DNA of 64,000 nucleotides, from assembly GCA_023525915.1 (NCBI GenBank), contig CP026657.1:4419043-4483042 (forward strand), given 5' to 3'. The stretch is from Acetispira formosa (nom. nud.). Its GTDB lineage: Bacteria > Desulfobacterota > Desulfarculia > Adiutricales > Adiutricaceae. A program made the position numbers and the translations under genes. Positions 34,361 to 43,622 of the stretch are shown here, piece by piece. Under the pieces are notes generated by a model. That model was not told where the DNA came from and searched no databases. It saw only the letters and a program-made list of their open reading frames with translations. How positions within the stretch are numbered: position 1 is the first letter of the stretch; each line of letters starts with the position of its first letter.

Positions 34361-34467
34361 CGTTTGACCGCCGGGAGTCGGGGCTTGCTTTTGGCCCGGC
34401 TCCGTTCCGGGGGTCTTTAGTCACGGAGCCGAGCCAAAAACAAGCCCCGACTCCCGGCGGTCAAACG
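34361..34467 (-). repeat. Family D hairpin, copy 3 (44-bp stem)
   Basis: Arms 34361-34404 and 34424-34467 pair over 44 bp with two exceptions. The loop, read on the minus strand, is TGACTAAAGACCCCCGGAA. Both exceptions would be C-A mismatches in a plus-strand transcript but G-U wobbles in a minus-strand transcript, the strand on which the loop reads as in the other copies. The boundary CCGGTTTTACCTTTGCC follows on the minus strand (34322-34340), as in family C. Confidence 0.9.
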
Positions 34468-34580
34468 GCTGAGTATATTTTCCCGCCTTGGGAAAGTAGG
34501 TGGTCATCACCACTCTCGCATAGTGATTGGCAGGCAAGCAATAGCGGCTTACTCGCAAGTGAGCAAGTAGCCATGTAGCA

Positions 34581-34697
34581 GAGGGGGCACCGCTCTTAAT
34601 ACGATGATGGCCGCCATATTTAACTATTACGGGAAAGTGCCGCAATGACGAAGGATGCCCGAGCATCCGTGGGTCCAGGGCTCCGCCCTGGCTAGAC
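34581..34697 (+). repeat. Family E element, copy 2
   Basis: GAGGGGGCA, then GCTCTTAATACGATGATGG, CCGCC, TAACTATTACGGGAAA, and GACGAAGGATGC-CGAGCATCC, ending in the GGGTCCAGGGC-GCCCTGG palindrome. It overlaps the stop codon of the cyclase gene (34692-34694), so its palindrome is well placed to end that transcript. Matches the copy at 52684-52790 along its whole length. Confidence 0.8.
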
Positions 34698-36767
34698 GTA
34701 GTTGATGCCGTTCCAGTTGGCGGGGGGAGGGATGCGCATGTAGTCGCGGCAGCGGACCGCCATCAGGTCGGCCGGGCCGTCTTCAGGGAGGATTGACAGG
34801 GTTTCTTCAAACAGCGCCAAAGCCTTTTGAAACTCTCGCCGGAAATAATGGCCCAGGGCTGACTCATAGAGGTCACGCGCACGAATCTGGTCGCGGGTCA
34901 GGCCGCCTTTTTTAGCCATTAGCTCAAATATCAGGAGGCTTTCCTCACGGCCTCTCACCCGCACCCGATCCAGGGTCCGCAGTTCAACCCCTTCACTGGC
35001 CTCCATGGCCGTTGTTTCGCTGATGATAATGCTGGTTTCATAAACTTTGTTGGCCGAAACCAGCCGGGAGGCCAGATTGACGGCGTCACCCATTACCGTG
35101 TAATTGAAGCGGTTTTCAGCCCCGATGTTTCCGACGACCATCGGGCCGCTGTTCAGGCCCATCAAAGCCGACAGGGGTGAGTGGCCTTCAGCCGCCAGGT
35201 GGCTGTTCAGGCGGGTCAGGGCTTCTTTCTGGCTCAGGGCCGAGAGGCACCCGGCCAGGGCGTGCCGTGGCTCCGGGGCCAGGGGGGAACCCCAGAACGC
35301 CATGATGGAATCCCCGCCGAACTTGTCCAGAACGCCGCCGAAGCGTTCTATGCTGGGCTCCATGTATTCGAAATAACGGTTGACAATATCCACCAGGGCT
35401 TCCGGGCTGGTTTTTTCCGCCAGCGAGGTGAAGTCCACCAGGTCGGAGAAAAAGACCGTCATTTCTTTGCGCTCACCCGCCCTGGCCAGGAGCTCCGGCC
35501 GCTGGATAATGGCTTCGGCTATTTCCGGGTTGAGGTACAGACCCAGGGCGGTCTGGCTGGTGCGGCCCGCGTCCCGCAGTTCGCGGAACCTGAGGCTGGA
35601 ACAGAATGTCTGGGCAATGAGCAGGGCGGTCAGAGTCATGGTTACCGGGAGATGGACATATCGAATAAAAGCGAAGACCGACAGGAGCAAAACCGGAACC
35701 ATCATCAGCGAGGGTAGCCAGTGGCCGAAACCGGTACGGCCGTCACTCCGGCCCAGCATGGTGGGCAGAAGCGAAATCAGGGTGAGGATGAAGACTAGAA
35801 TAAAACGGCTCACCGGCCCCATGACCCGCACTTCACGGCCGGACAGGAGCGTCAGGACCGATTGGGCCATAATCTCGGTAGAAGTGTCGCCCTGGTTGGT
35901 GTGCTCGGAAAACGGGGTGGGGTAGAGGCCGCGATTGAGGGAATTTATCTCGCCGATGATGACCAGCTTGCCATAGAAATTATTGACAAAATAGTCAAAT
36001 CGTTTTTTACCGGACATATCGTAGACATCGATGAAACTGTATTGAGGCACGGCGTCCGGCCGGGGATCGAAGTTGATGAAACTTTGACCCTCCGGCAGTT
36101 CCAGGGCCGGGTTGACCGCCAGCGCGGCCAGCGCGGCCAGGCTGCGGCAGCCGATGCGTCCCTGGCAGTCCGGCCAGCGGGTGATCTGCCGGCGCACTTT
36201 GGCGTCCACGTCCCTTTCCAGGTTGATGAAGCCGAAATGTTCAGGGTTCAGACGCTCCAGATAGATATCGTTGGGCAGAAGGGCCCGGTGGGGCAGCCAC
36301 ATCATTCCGCTGAGAACGGGCATACGGTCATTTATCGAACTGACCTCCCTGAACCACTGGTGGACTTTTTCCGGGTTGGATAAATCACTGTCACCCCTGG
36401 GCAGGATCTGGTTGATGACCACGGCTTTGGCTCCAGCTTCCGACAGGGCCTTGATAATGCGCGTATAATACTGGTGCTGAAACAGTTCCGGCACAGCCAG
36501 TTGGGAATAGTTGAGGGTCTCGTCGTCAATGGCGATGATGGCCACCGGGCAATCTTTGGGAGCGGTGTCTGGCGGGTCATGGCTGGTTCTGAGGGCCAGC
36601 AGTTGGTCATAGGCTCCGTCAATGATGAGTGTTCCGGCCGGGGAGGCGTAGAATACAGCGCAGATCAGGCAGATGCAGAGCGCGGCGGCCAAGGCTATCC
36701 GCAGCCGTGGGAGTGTTCGCCCCACGGCCAGGTTTTTCCGCCCGGATTTTTCGCCCGGATCACTCAT
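34692..36767 (-). CDS. CHASE2-domain class III adenylate/guanylate cyclase
   Basis: A 691-residue membrane receptor. An N-terminal helix is followed by an extracytoplasmic CHASE2 sensor domain (about residues 55-310, with VAIIAIDDETL at its start), then about three membrane helices (315-395). A cytoplasmic class III nucleotide cyclase domain follows (MTVFFSDLVDFTSL with the metal Asp, FGGDSIMAFWG with the second Asp) and a C-terminal TPR-like tail. It would make cAMP or cGMP in response to an external or periplasmic signal; the substrate-specifying residues cannot be assigned by eye. The start follows TGGAGAAA. Single gene, ended by a family E element. Confidence 0.92.
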   Translation of the reverse strand: MSDPGEKSGRKNLAVGRTLPRLRIALAAALCICLICAVFYASPAGTLIIDGAYDQLLALRTSHDPPDTAPKDCPVAIIAIDDETLNYSQLAVPELFQHQYYTRIIKALSEAGAKAVVINQILPRGDSDLSNPEKVHQWFREVSSINDRMPVLSGMMWLPHRALLPNDIYLERLNPEHFGFINLERDVDAKVRRQITRWPDCQGRIGCRSLAALAALAVNPALELPEGQSFINFDPRPDAVPQYSFIDVYDMSGKKRFDYFVNNFYGKLVIIGEINSLNRGLYPTPFSEHTNQGDTSTEIMAQSVLTLLSGREVRVMGPVSRFILVFILTLISLLPTMLGRSDGRTGFGHWLPSLMMVPVLLLSVFAFIRYVHLPVTMTLTALLIAQTFCSSLRFRELRDAGRTSQTALGLYLNPEIAEAIIQRPELLARAGERKEMTVFFSDLVDFTSLAEKTSPEALVDIVNRYFEYMEPSIERFGGVLDKFGGDSIMAFWGSPLAPEPRHALAGCLSALSQKEALTRLNSHLAAEGHSPLSALMGLNSGPMVVGNIGAENRFNYTVMGDAVNLASRLVSANKVYETSIIISETTAMEASEGVELRTLDRVRVRGREESLLIFELMAKKGGLTRDQIRARDLYESALGHYFRREFQKALALFEETLSILPEDGPADLMAVRCRDYMRIPPPANWNGINYV

Positions 36768-36840
36768 GCCGATTTCTCCATCGGGCCGGATGGCCGCGTC
36801 AAGTTATATTCATGAGCCAGAGTGGGAATAACGTATGCTG

Positions 36841-36881
36841 GTAAAATTAAAATATGGGCCTTATTTTTCAACAAGGCCCAT
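36841..36881 (-). terminator. Terminator after glyS
   Basis: ATGGGCCTT (36854-36862) pairs with AAGGCCCAT (36873-36881). On the minus strand the stem runs into ATTTTAATTTT, ending the glyQS operon about 35 bases past the stop codon. Confidence 0.85.
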
Positions 36882-36915
36882 AGCGTTGGCAATGCAGAAT
36901 TTCCCAAGTGGATTT

Positions 36916-39003
36916 TTAGATGGTGCTGATGCGTGAGAAATCAGCTATCTGCTCAAATATCCGGCCGACACGGGTCAACAGGGCAATACGGGCCGCCTTG
37001 ATCTCGGGATCGGGATCGTCCACCAGAGTGTCTTCAAAGAATTTGTCCACCGGCTCGCGCAGGGAGGCTATCTGGGTCATCAGTCCGCTGAAGTCAGCGG
37101 CCGACAGGTAGGTACGGGTCTTGTTCTCCAATTCCTCCACCCGCTCCAGAAGAACTTTTTCCGCCGGCTGGCTGAGGCGCTCCCAATGGGTGAAGTCGTC
37201 TTTGGCTCCGAATTTCTTGATAATGTTGACCACCCGTTTGAAGACCTGGGCCAGATCTTTGAAGCCGTCTTTGGCTTTCAGTTCTTCCAGGGCCAAGGCC
37301 CGCTGCATGGCGGCCAGAGGCTGATCGGCATAGATGCTCAAAACCGCTTCAGCGCCGTCGCCGGAAACGCCGCGCCCGGTCATCATGTTTTTCAGGCGAA
37401 CCTTGAAGAATTCCAGAATGGCTGTCTTGGATTCCTTGGCCGGGCGTTTGGCCCACTCTTCCAGGCTCTGTAAGGCCCGGTCGATCAAGGGGGTCAGGCT
37501 CATCTGCCAGCCGCGGTCAATGAAAATATTGATAATGCCCAGGGCCCCGCGCCTCAAGGCGAAGGGGTCGGCCGCGCCGGTGGGGATGAGGCCCACCGCG
37601 AAGCATCCGGCGATGGTGTCGAGCTTGTCGGCCACGCTGAGGATGGCTCCGGTCTTGGAGGCGGGCAAATCACTCCCGGCCCGCAGCGGCATGTAATGCT
37701 CCATGATGGCCTCGGCCACTTCCGGCGCTTCACCGTCGGCCAGGGCGTATTCACGGCCCATAATGCCCTGAAGAGTCGGGAATTCCTTAACCACGCCGGT
37801 GACCAGGTCACACTTGGCCAGATCGGCGGCCCGGCCGATGGTGTCCTTCAGTTCCGGGGCCAGAATTTCCCCTAAGTAGAGGGCCAGGGCCTTGATGCGC
37901 TGAACCTTCTGCCAGGAGGTGCCCATAAGATGATGGAACACCACCCCTTTCAATTCATCTTCACGTTCGGCCAGCTTGACCCGTCGGTCTTCCATGAAAT
38001 AGAAACGGGCGTCTTCCAGGCGGGCCCGCAAAACCCTCTCATGGCCCCGCTGAACTACCTTCATATCGCGGGCTCTGGTGTTATTGACCGCGATGAAATA
38101 GGGGGCCAGCCGTCCTCTGGAATCGGTCAGGGCGAAATAGCGCTGGTGTTCCTTCATGGCTGTGGTGGCCACGGCCAGGGGCAATTCCAGATAGTGGCTG
38201 TCGAAATTTCCCAGGACGGCCACCGGCTCTTCCAGGAGGTTGGCCACTTCTTCCACCAGTTCCTCATCAGACACCAGTTGGAGGTCGGCGCTGTTTTCCT
38301 GGGTGACGCGTTCGATTTCCTGACGCACCAGTTCGCGGCGCTTGTCGAAATCAACATGCACATGCACTTCGGATAGGCGGTTTTCATATTCGTCGGGGCT
38401 GGTGATAACCACCGCGCCCGGATGGAGGAAACGGTGGCCATAACTGACTTTTCCGGCCTTGGCCCCGCAGAAGGATATGGGCAGAACCTCGCCGCCGAGA
38501 ACAGCCAGGAGCCAGTGGACCGGGCGGACGAACTGATATTCGCCATTGCCCCAGCGCATGCTTTTGGGGAAGGGGAGGCTCTGGAGGATGTCGGGCAGGA
38601 TTTCGCACAAAACTTCCTCCACGGCCCGGCCCTTGACGCTTTTGCGCACGGCCAGATACTGGCCTTTGGGCGTGGTGACGGTCAAAAGGTCGCTGACCGA
38701 AACACCCTGTCCGCCGGCGAAGCCGGTGGCGGCGCGGGTGGGCGTGCCGTTGGCGTCATAGGCGGCCGAAAGGGGCGGCCCGGTGATTTCCTCTTCCACA
38801 TCCGGCTGATGGGCGGTCAGGCCCCAGAGGCCCAGCCCCAGGCGGCGCGGCGCGCCCCAGACTTTCAGGGTTTCGAAAGGCAGACGGGCATCGGTGAGGG
38901 TTTTGGTCAGCCTCTCTTCCAGATAGGTGATGGCCGGGCCAAAATAACTGGCCGGAATCTCTTCGACTCCAAGTTCAAGAATCAAATCGACGGTATTGCT
39001 CAC
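36916..39003 (-). CDS. glyS: Glycyl-tRNA synthetase beta subunit
   Basis: This 695-residue subunit of the bacterial alpha2-beta2 glycyl-tRNA synthetase starts with the family signature [15 protein letters not shown]. It contains the B3/B4-like and HD-like regions ([42 protein letters not shown]) and ends in a DALR-type anticodon-binding domain. The start is GTG 39003, preceded by GGGAGGG and overlapping the glyQ stop by 4 bases (GTGA), so translation is coupled to glyQ. Length is typical of GlyS. Confidence 0.96.
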   Translation of the reverse strand: MSNTVDLILELGVEEIPASYFGPAITYLEERLTKTLTDARLPFETLKVWGAPRRLGLGLWGLTAHQPDVEEEITGPPLSAAYDANGTPTRAATGFAGGQGVSVSDLLTVTTPKGQYLAVRKSVKGRAVEEVLCEILPDILQSLPFPKSMRWGNGEYQFVRPVHWLLAVLGGEVLPISFCGAKAGKVSYGHRFLHPGAVVITSPDEYENRLSEVHVHVDFDKRRELVRQEIERVTQENSADLQLVSDEELVEEVANLLEEPVAVLGNFDSHYLELPLAVATTAMKEHQRYFALTDSRGRLAPYFIAVNNTRARDMKVVQRGHERVLRARLEDARFYFMEDRRVKLAEREDELKGVVFHHLMGTSWQKVQRIKALALYLGEILAPELKDTIGRAADLAKCDLVTGVVKEFPTLQGIMGREYALADGEAPEVAEAIMEHYMPLRAGSDLPASKTGAILSVADKLDTIAGCFAVGLIPTGAADPFALRRGALGIINIFIDRGWQMSLTPLIDRALQSLEEWAKRPAKESKTAILEFFKVRLKNMMTGRGVSGDGAEAVLSIYADQPLAAMQRALALEELKAKDGFKDLAQVFKRVVNIIKKFGAKDDFTHWERLSQPAEKVLLERVEELENKTRTYLSAADFSGLMTQIASLREPVDKFFEDTLVDDPDPEIKAARIALLTRVGRIFEQIADFSRISTI

Positions 39004-39908
39004 AGACTGCCCTCCCAACGGCCGATCAGGGGGTGTCCCATGGCCTCTCTTTGTTCAACATAAAGTCTGGCCACTTCGCGGGCCAGATTGCGGACGCGGC
39101 CGATGAAGCGGGTGCGCTCGGCCACGGAAATGGCGCCGCGCGCGTCCAGAAGGTTGAAAGTGTGTGAACATTTCAGGCAATAATCATAAGAGGGGAGCAC
39201 CAGACCAGCTTCAGCCAGCTTTTTGGATTCACCCTCATACATGTCGAAAAGCTGGAACAGCATTGAAATATCGGCAAATTCAAAATTGTGTTTGGAATAT
39301 TCCACTTCGCCCTGGTGGTGCACGTCGCCATAGCGGATGTGCCCGTTCCAGTCCAGGTCATAGACGTTGTCGACGCCCTGAAGATACATGGCCAGCCGTT
39401 CGAGGCCATAGGTGTATTCCACTGAAATAGGTGAGAGGTCGAAGCCGCCCACCTGCTGGAAATAGGTGAACTGGGTCACTTCCATGCCGTCGAGCCAGAC
39501 TTCCCAGCCGATGCCCCAGGCCCCGAGGGTGGGGGATTCCCAATCGTCTTCAACGAAACGGATGTCGTGATCAAGGGGATCGATGCCGAGGGCGCGGAGG
39601 CTGTCCAGATAGAGATCCTGAGCTTTCAGCGGAGAGGGCTTGATGATCACCTGAAACTGATAATAGTGCTGGAGGCGGTTGGGGTTTTCGCCATAGCGGC
39701 CGTCAGTGGGGCGGCGGGAAGGTTGGACATAGGCCACGCGCCAGGGTTCGGGGCCGAGGCAGCGAAGGGTGGTGGTGGGATGAAAAGTTCCCGCGCCCAC
39801 TTCCATGTCGTAAGGCTGCTCGACGAGGCAGCCGCGTTCAGCCCAGAAATGGGACAGAGTCAGAACCATATCCTGAAAGGACATGGACCTGGTGGTTGTA
39901 GCGGACAT
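39000..39908 (-). CDS. glyQ: Glycyl-tRNA synthetase alpha subunit
   Basis: A 302-residue class II catalytic subunit with the characteristic N-terminus [26 protein letters not shown], motif-bearing [26 protein letters not shown], and [22 protein letters not shown]. With GlyS it charges tRNA-Gly. ATG 39908 (MSATT) is chosen, with AGAGGA seven bases upstream; a TTG six bases earlier is in frame. It is the first gene of a two-gene minus-strand operon, divergent from ald. Confidence 0.97.
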   Translation of the reverse strand: MSATTTRSMSFQDMVLTLSHFWAERGCLVEQPYDMEVGAGTFHPTTTLRCLGPEPWRVAYVQPSRRPTDGRYGENPNRLQHYYQFQVIIKPSPLKAQDLYLDSLRALGIDPLDHDIRFVEDDWESPTLGAWGIGWEVWLDGMEVTQFTYFQQVGGFDLSPISVEYTYGLERLAMYLQGVDNVYDLDWNGHIRYGDVHHQGEVEYSKHNFEFADISMLFQLFDMYEGESKKLAEAGLVLPSYDYCLKCSHTFNLLDARGAISVAERTRFIGRVRNLAREVARLYVEQREAMGHPLIGRWEGSL

Positions 39909-40059
39909 TAGCAAATCCTCTGAACTTAATTAATGATCAAATAAGGGGCCGTAACCTGTTCAAGGCGGCTGTCACAAAAAGAATATACTAACATAACCCA
40001 ACTTTTTTGCCAAGCACATGGACCAGCATACAGGTGGGGCACTCGTTTGAAAATGGCTG

Positions 40060-40319
40060 GAGGTAAAACCCGGAGGGCGGAGACATTTTAAGTATGGCAT
40101 TTTCCCTTAAACTGGCGGCCCGTCCGCTACGCAAAAAGCGTGGTTTTTGCTTCGCGAGCGGCTTTTATGGCCTCAAAACCAGTCGCTGGCGCTCCGTCTC
40201 CCCTATCGGGTCGACCAGCTATTTTTAAAATGCAGACCGTTTCCCTTAAACCGGTGGCCCTTCCGGGGAGCAAAAATCGTGGTCCCCTCTGGAGAAATCT
40301 CACCGCCCCGCCCTCCTGG
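40060..40319 (-). repeat. Family C hairpin, copy 4, interrupted by a family A element
   Basis: The outer parts are family C in minus orientation: GTAAAACCCGGAGGGCGGAG at 40064 and CCGGGGAGCAAAAATCGTGG, then CTCTGGAGAAATCTCA and CCGCCCTCCTGG to 40319, matching copy 2 almost exactly on the right. The left half of the expected hairpin is replaced by a family A element (40126-40250). This is a nested or recombinant arrangement. Confidence 0.7.
40126..40250 (+). repeat. Family A element, copy 3 (inside family C copy 4)
   Basis: GCTACGCAAAAAGCGTGG, TTTTTGCTTCGCGAGCGG, CTCAAAACCAGTCGCTGGCG, TCCGTCTCC and GGTCGACCAGCTATTTTTAA match the other family A copies, especially the one at 22.1 kb in its second half. 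Confidence 0.8.
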
Positions 40320-40380
40320 ACATAGTTGGCTCATGTAAGAAAACCGCAACCGTCACCCACCCAAACGCCGACACTGACCA

Positions 40381-40549
40381 GGCCGTGCGGGCGAAAAATT
40401 TTCTGTAAGTCGCTCGTAATTTTGCTCCCCGGACGGGCCCGGACAGGCAAAACGCCACTGAAGCCACCCGGCCGGGAATACGAGAAAATTACGAGCGACG
40501 TCAGAAATTTTTTCGCCCGCACGGCCGGGTTTCACCTTTGCCGTTTCAA
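40381..40549 (+). repeat. Family C hairpin, copy 5
   Basis: The arms GCCGTGCGGGCGAAAAATTT and TTTTTTCGCCCGCACGGC pair. Relative to copy 3 the outer stem reads GTGCGG/CCGCAC instead of GGGCGG/CCGCCC, a compensated change. Inner stem and apex are as in the other copies, with the CCGGGTTTCACCTTTGCCG boundary. The ald promoter begins 28 bases later. Confidence 0.85.
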
Positions 40550-40576
40550 GGGTTGTTTCGTACCAAACCAATTCGC

Positions 40577-40605
40577 TTGACATTTAAAAAACATTGCGAT
40601 AAAAT
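40577..40605 (+). promoter_or_regulatory. Sigma70 promoter for ald
   Basis: TTGACA (40577-40582) and TAAAAT (40600-40605) with a 17-base spacer, the same hexamers and spacing as before hisS. It would give ald a leader of about 310 nt. Confidence 0.85.
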
Positions 40606-40611
40606 ATTTCT

Positions 40612-40925
40612 CGTATTCAGCAAGATCACACATATTCAACTCTCTGCTTTCACACCAGGACTTCGTTTCTCAAATGAAGTCTATGCCGTCGTTTGTTCTA
40701 TTAGTCGACAATTTCTAATTTTCTTTACCGAAAGCCGGACTAGCATAAGTCCGTCCATTTTCCGGTAACAGTTTCCAAAATGGCCTTTCATGCCGACGGC
40801 TCTGGTGTGGCCGTCCGTTTTAACTATTGTTCACTATACTCCGGCGTATACCTCCAGCTTGCTCAATGCCGCGGGCGGTGCCGGTAAAAAATCCAATTGC
40901 ATCCACATTAATGGAGGAGTTTTCT
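40612..40925 (+). promoter_or_regulatory. Long structured leader of ald
   Basis: This untranslated stretch between the ald promoter and start codon contains the hairpins GACTTC-N11-GAAGTC (about 40658-40680) and CGGACT-AGCAT-AAGTCCG, enclosed by ACCGAAA/TTTTCCGGT pairing (about 40728-40768). I cannot match it to a known riboswitch class. A TATACT hexamer near 40840 could be a second, weaker promoter, but no -35 accompanies it. Confidence 0.35.
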
Positions 40926-42044
40926 ATGAAAATCGGTTGCCCTAAGGAAATTAAGAACAATGAAAACCGTATCGGTCTGACCCCCAGCGCGGCCCAGGCC
41001 TATATTCAGGCCGGTCATGAGGTTTTCATCGAAAAGGGCGGCGGCCTGGGCTCGGCCATTATGGACGATGAATACACCGCCGTGGGCGCGAAAATCCTGC
41101 CCACCGCCCAGGAGGTCTGGAACGTTGCCGACATGATCGTCAAGGTTAAGGAACCTCTCGAGAGCGAATATAAGCTGATGAAAGAAAATCAGCTGGTTTA
41201 TACCTATTTCCATTTCGCGGCGGATGAAGCCTTGACCCGCGCTTGCATGGAGCAGAAAATCGTCGCCCTGGCCTATGAAACGGTTCAGGAAGGCCGCGCT
41301 CTGCCGCTTCTGAAACCCATGAGCGAAGTGGCCGGACGTATGTCCAGCCTGATGGGCGCTTTCTATTCCGCCAAAACCCAGGGCGGCCGCGGCCTGTTGC
41401 CGATGGGCGTAACCGGCGTGGCCCCGGCCGAGATTCTGATTCTCGGCGGCGGCGTGGTGGGCACCAATGCCGCGCATGTGGCCGCCGGTCTCATGGCCGA
41501 TGTTTCCATCCTTGATATCAACCTTCCGCGCCTGGAGTATCTCAGCGAGATCATGCCCGCCAACGTCAAGGCCCTTTACAATGATCCCGTCACCCTGGAA
41601 AGCAAGCTGAAAACGGCCGACATCGTCATCGGCGCGGTGCTGGTGCCGGGCGCCAAAGCCCCCAAACTGGTACGCAAGGATCATCTGAAGACAATGAAGC
41701 CCGGCGCGGTCATCGTCGACGTGGCCATTGACCAGGGCGGGTGTTTTGAAACCTCACACGCCACCACTCACAGCGATCCCATTTTTGTGGTGGACGGCAT
41801 TGTTCACTATTGCGTGGCCAACATGCCCGGCGCTTACGCCCGCACTTCCACCTATGCCCTCAACAACGCCACCCTGGGTTACGGCCTGATGCTGGCCAAC
41901 AAGGGCGTGGAAAAAGCCTGCCGTGACAACGAAGCCCTCAAGCTGGGCCTGAGCATGTACAAGGGCAAGATCACCTATGAAGCCGTGGCCGAGGCCTTTG
42001 GCATGATGGGCGATTATGTTCCGGTTGATTCAGTGCTCGGCTGA
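40926..42044 (+). CDS. ald: Alanine dehydrogenase
   Basis: A 372-residue NAD-dependent enzyme interconverting L-alanine and pyruvate plus ammonia. Family features are MKIGCPKEIKNNENRIGLTP at the start, the catalytic VYTYFHFAADEALT region, GGGVVGTNAAHVAAG (Rossmann dinucleotide site) and HYCVANMPGAYARTSTYALNNAT. Length is exactly that of bacterial Ald. The start at 40926 follows GGAGGAG. alr follows 357 bases later on the same strand, beyond a terminator and a MITE-like element; together the two handle L- and D-alanine. Confidence 0.97.
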   Translation: MKIGCPKEIKNNENRIGLTPSAAQAYIQAGHEVFIEKGGGLGSAIMDDEYTAVGAKILPTAQEVWNVADMIVKVKEPLESEYKLMKENQLVYTYFHFAADEALTRACMEQKIVALAYETVQEGRALPLLKPMSEVAGRMSSLMGAFYSAKTQGGRGLLPMGVTGVAPAEILILGGGVVGTNAAHVAAGLMADVSILDINLPRLEYLSEIMPANVKALYNDPVTLESKLKTADIVIGAVLVPGAKAPKLVRKDHLKTMKPGAVIVDVAIDQGGCFETSHATTHSDPIFVVDGIVHYCVANMPGAYARTSTYALNNATLGYGLMLANKGVEKACRDNEALKLGLSMYKGKITYEAVAEAFGMMGDYVPVDSVLG

Positions 42045-42066
42045 ATCGCCGCCTGATTGAAGCCGC

Positions 42067-42102
42067 AAAGCCCGCTCCTGTTTCAGGGCGGGCTTTGTTT
42101 TT
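42067..42102 (+). terminator. Intrinsic terminator after ald
   Basis: AAAGCCCGC-TCCTG pairs with CAGGGCGGGCTTT around TTT and is followed by GTTTTT. The MITE-like element begins immediately after it. Confidence 0.88.
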
Positions 42103-42104
42103 AA

Positions 42105-42241
42105 GAGCTTGTTCGTAAATAGTGAAGCCTCTGGCGTTGTTGCTCCTGGTTTTTTAATGCTCGAAATATTAATATATTACTCCGCTTAAAAAACACTCGC
42201 GCCTAGCCCGAGAACAAAATCCCTTATTTACGAACAAGCTC
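42105..42241. mobile_element. MITE-like element with 18-bp terminal inverted repeats
   Basis: GAGCTTGTTCGTAAATA at the left end matches the reverse complement of TATTTACGAACAAGCTC at the right end. The 137-bp element is flanked by TAA on both sides (42102-42104 and 42242-42244), consistent with a 3-bp target duplication as made by some IS5-family transposases. It encodes nothing. The interior has a second partial symmetry (GGCGTTGTTGCTC-TTTTTTAA and TTAAAAAACACTCGCGCC). It is the only copy in the window and no transposase is present. Confidence 0.7.
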
Positions 42242-42401
42242 TAAGTATGGGACTGGGTTGCGGGCGATTCATTTAATTAGTAAAATATGCCCGCCGGAGC
42301 ACGATCAACATGCCGCGAACAGGCGGAGGCCAGTGCGTGATCGGTGTGTCGTAAATCAGGGGATCCGGCAACGGGTTTATTTCAGAAGTCAGGAGAAAAA
42401 T

Positions 42402-43514
42402 ATGTCAGTGGGAAGAGCGGCCTGGGCCGAGGTAGATCTGGCGGCCATCCGCCACAATATGATGGGCATAAAAAAGCTGTTAAAGCCAGAGACTCGTTTC
42501 TGTGCGGTGGTCAAGGCCGACGGCTATGGCCACGGCGCCCTGGCGGTGGCCGGTGAGGCGGTGAAGCTGGGGGCGGACTATCTGGCGGTGGCCATATTGG
42601 ATGAAGCGGTCAGTCTGCGCGAGGGCGGTTTCACCACCCCGACCCTGATACTCGGCTACACGCCGCCGGTCCAGGCGCATATGGTGATAGAGCGTGATCT
42701 GACCCAGACCATATTCAACGTCGAGCAGGCCGAGGCCCTGAGCGGCGCGGCCGGCGCTTTGGGGCGCACGGCCAGAGTCCACCTGAAGGTTGATACCGGC
42801 ATGGGCCGTCTGGGGGTTTGCCCGGCGGAGGCGGCCCAGTTTGCCCGGGCCGTGGCCCGCCTGCCCCATTTGGAGATTGAGGGCGTCTACACCCACTTCG
42901 CCAAGGCCGACGCCACCGATAAAACCCATGCCTTACAGCAGGTGGACGGTTTCACCGCGGCCCTGACGTCCATAGAGAACGCCGGCATACGCATTCCTAT
43001 AAAGCATTGCGCCAACAGCGCCGCGACTCTGGACATGCCGGAGGCTCATCTGGATATGGTTCGCACCGGCATTATCATGTATGGATTGAACCCCTCTGAC
43101 GAAACCAGCCGGCCTTTTGAGCCGAAACAGGCCATGCGCCTGAAAGTGCGTCTGGCCATGATCAAGGATGTCCCGGCCGGGACGACCATCAGCTATGGCT
43201 GCACCTTTGTGACCGCCGCTCCTTCGCGCATCGCCACGCTGCCCATTGGCTATGCCGACGGCTGGACTCGCATGCTCAGCGGCAAAGCCGAGATTTCGTT
43301 GGGCGGCCGACGGGCTCCAGTGGTGGGGCGCATCTGTATGGATCAGTGCATGGCCGACATCACCGGCCTGGATGGAACCCGCGAAGGCGATGAGGCGCTC
43401 CTTTTCGGCGGGCCGGATATCAGCACCGATGAGGTGGCCGCCAAACTGGGCACCATCAATTACGAAATCGTCTGCATGGTCGGCAAACGCGTGCCGCGTG
43501 TTTATATTGGCTGA
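42402..43514 (+). CDS. alr: Alanine racemase
   Basis: A 370-residue PLP enzyme interconverting L- and D-alanine for peptidoglycan. The PLP lysine lies in VVKADGYGHGA near residue 39. The catalytic tyrosine of the C-terminal beta domain lies in TTISYGCTF. RICMDQCMADIT and the GTINYEIVCMVGKRVPRVY end are typical. The start at 42402 follows AGGAGA; the frame upstream to 42258 is not protein-like. It follows ald on the same strand. Confidence 0.96.
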   Translation: MSVGRAAWAEVDLAAIRHNMMGIKKLLKPETRFCAVVKADGYGHGALAVAGEAVKLGADYLAVAILDEAVSLREGGFTTPTLILGYTPPVQAHMVIERDLTQTIFNVEQAEALSGAAGALGRTARVHLKVDTGMGRLGVCPAEAAQFARAVARLPHLEIEGVYTHFAKADATDKTHALQQVDGFTAALTSIENAGIRIPIKHCANSAATLDMPEAHLDMVRTGIIMYGLNPSDETSRPFEPKQAMRLKVRLAMIKDVPAGTTISYGCTFVTAAPSRIATLPIGYADGWTRMLSGKAEISLGGRRAPVVGRICMDQCMADITGLDGTREGDEALLFGGPDISTDEVAAKLGTINYEIVCMVGKRVPRVYIG

Positions 43515-43552
43515 AAGCCATAAACTGAAGCAGGAATGTCTACATTATTGAA

Positions 43553-43581
43553 TTGCCGAATGGGGGCTGGGCTGGTATACT
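43553..43581 (+). promoter_or_regulatory. Candidate sigma70 promoter for the heme (ahb) operon
   Basis: TTGCCG (43553-43558) and TATACT (43576-43581) with 17 bases between, about 41 bases before the ahbC start codon. Confidence 0.55.
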
Positions 43582-43622
43582 TGTAGAGTTGACTACTTTA
43601 CTTATAGAGAGGACGGGAGTGC

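Noticed and set aside
32778..42336. Possible seventh repeat family (CAACATGCCG blocks at 32778 and 42306)
   Set aside because: Only about 30 bp of imperfect similarity in two copies, with no shared hairpin or boundary; too weak to call.
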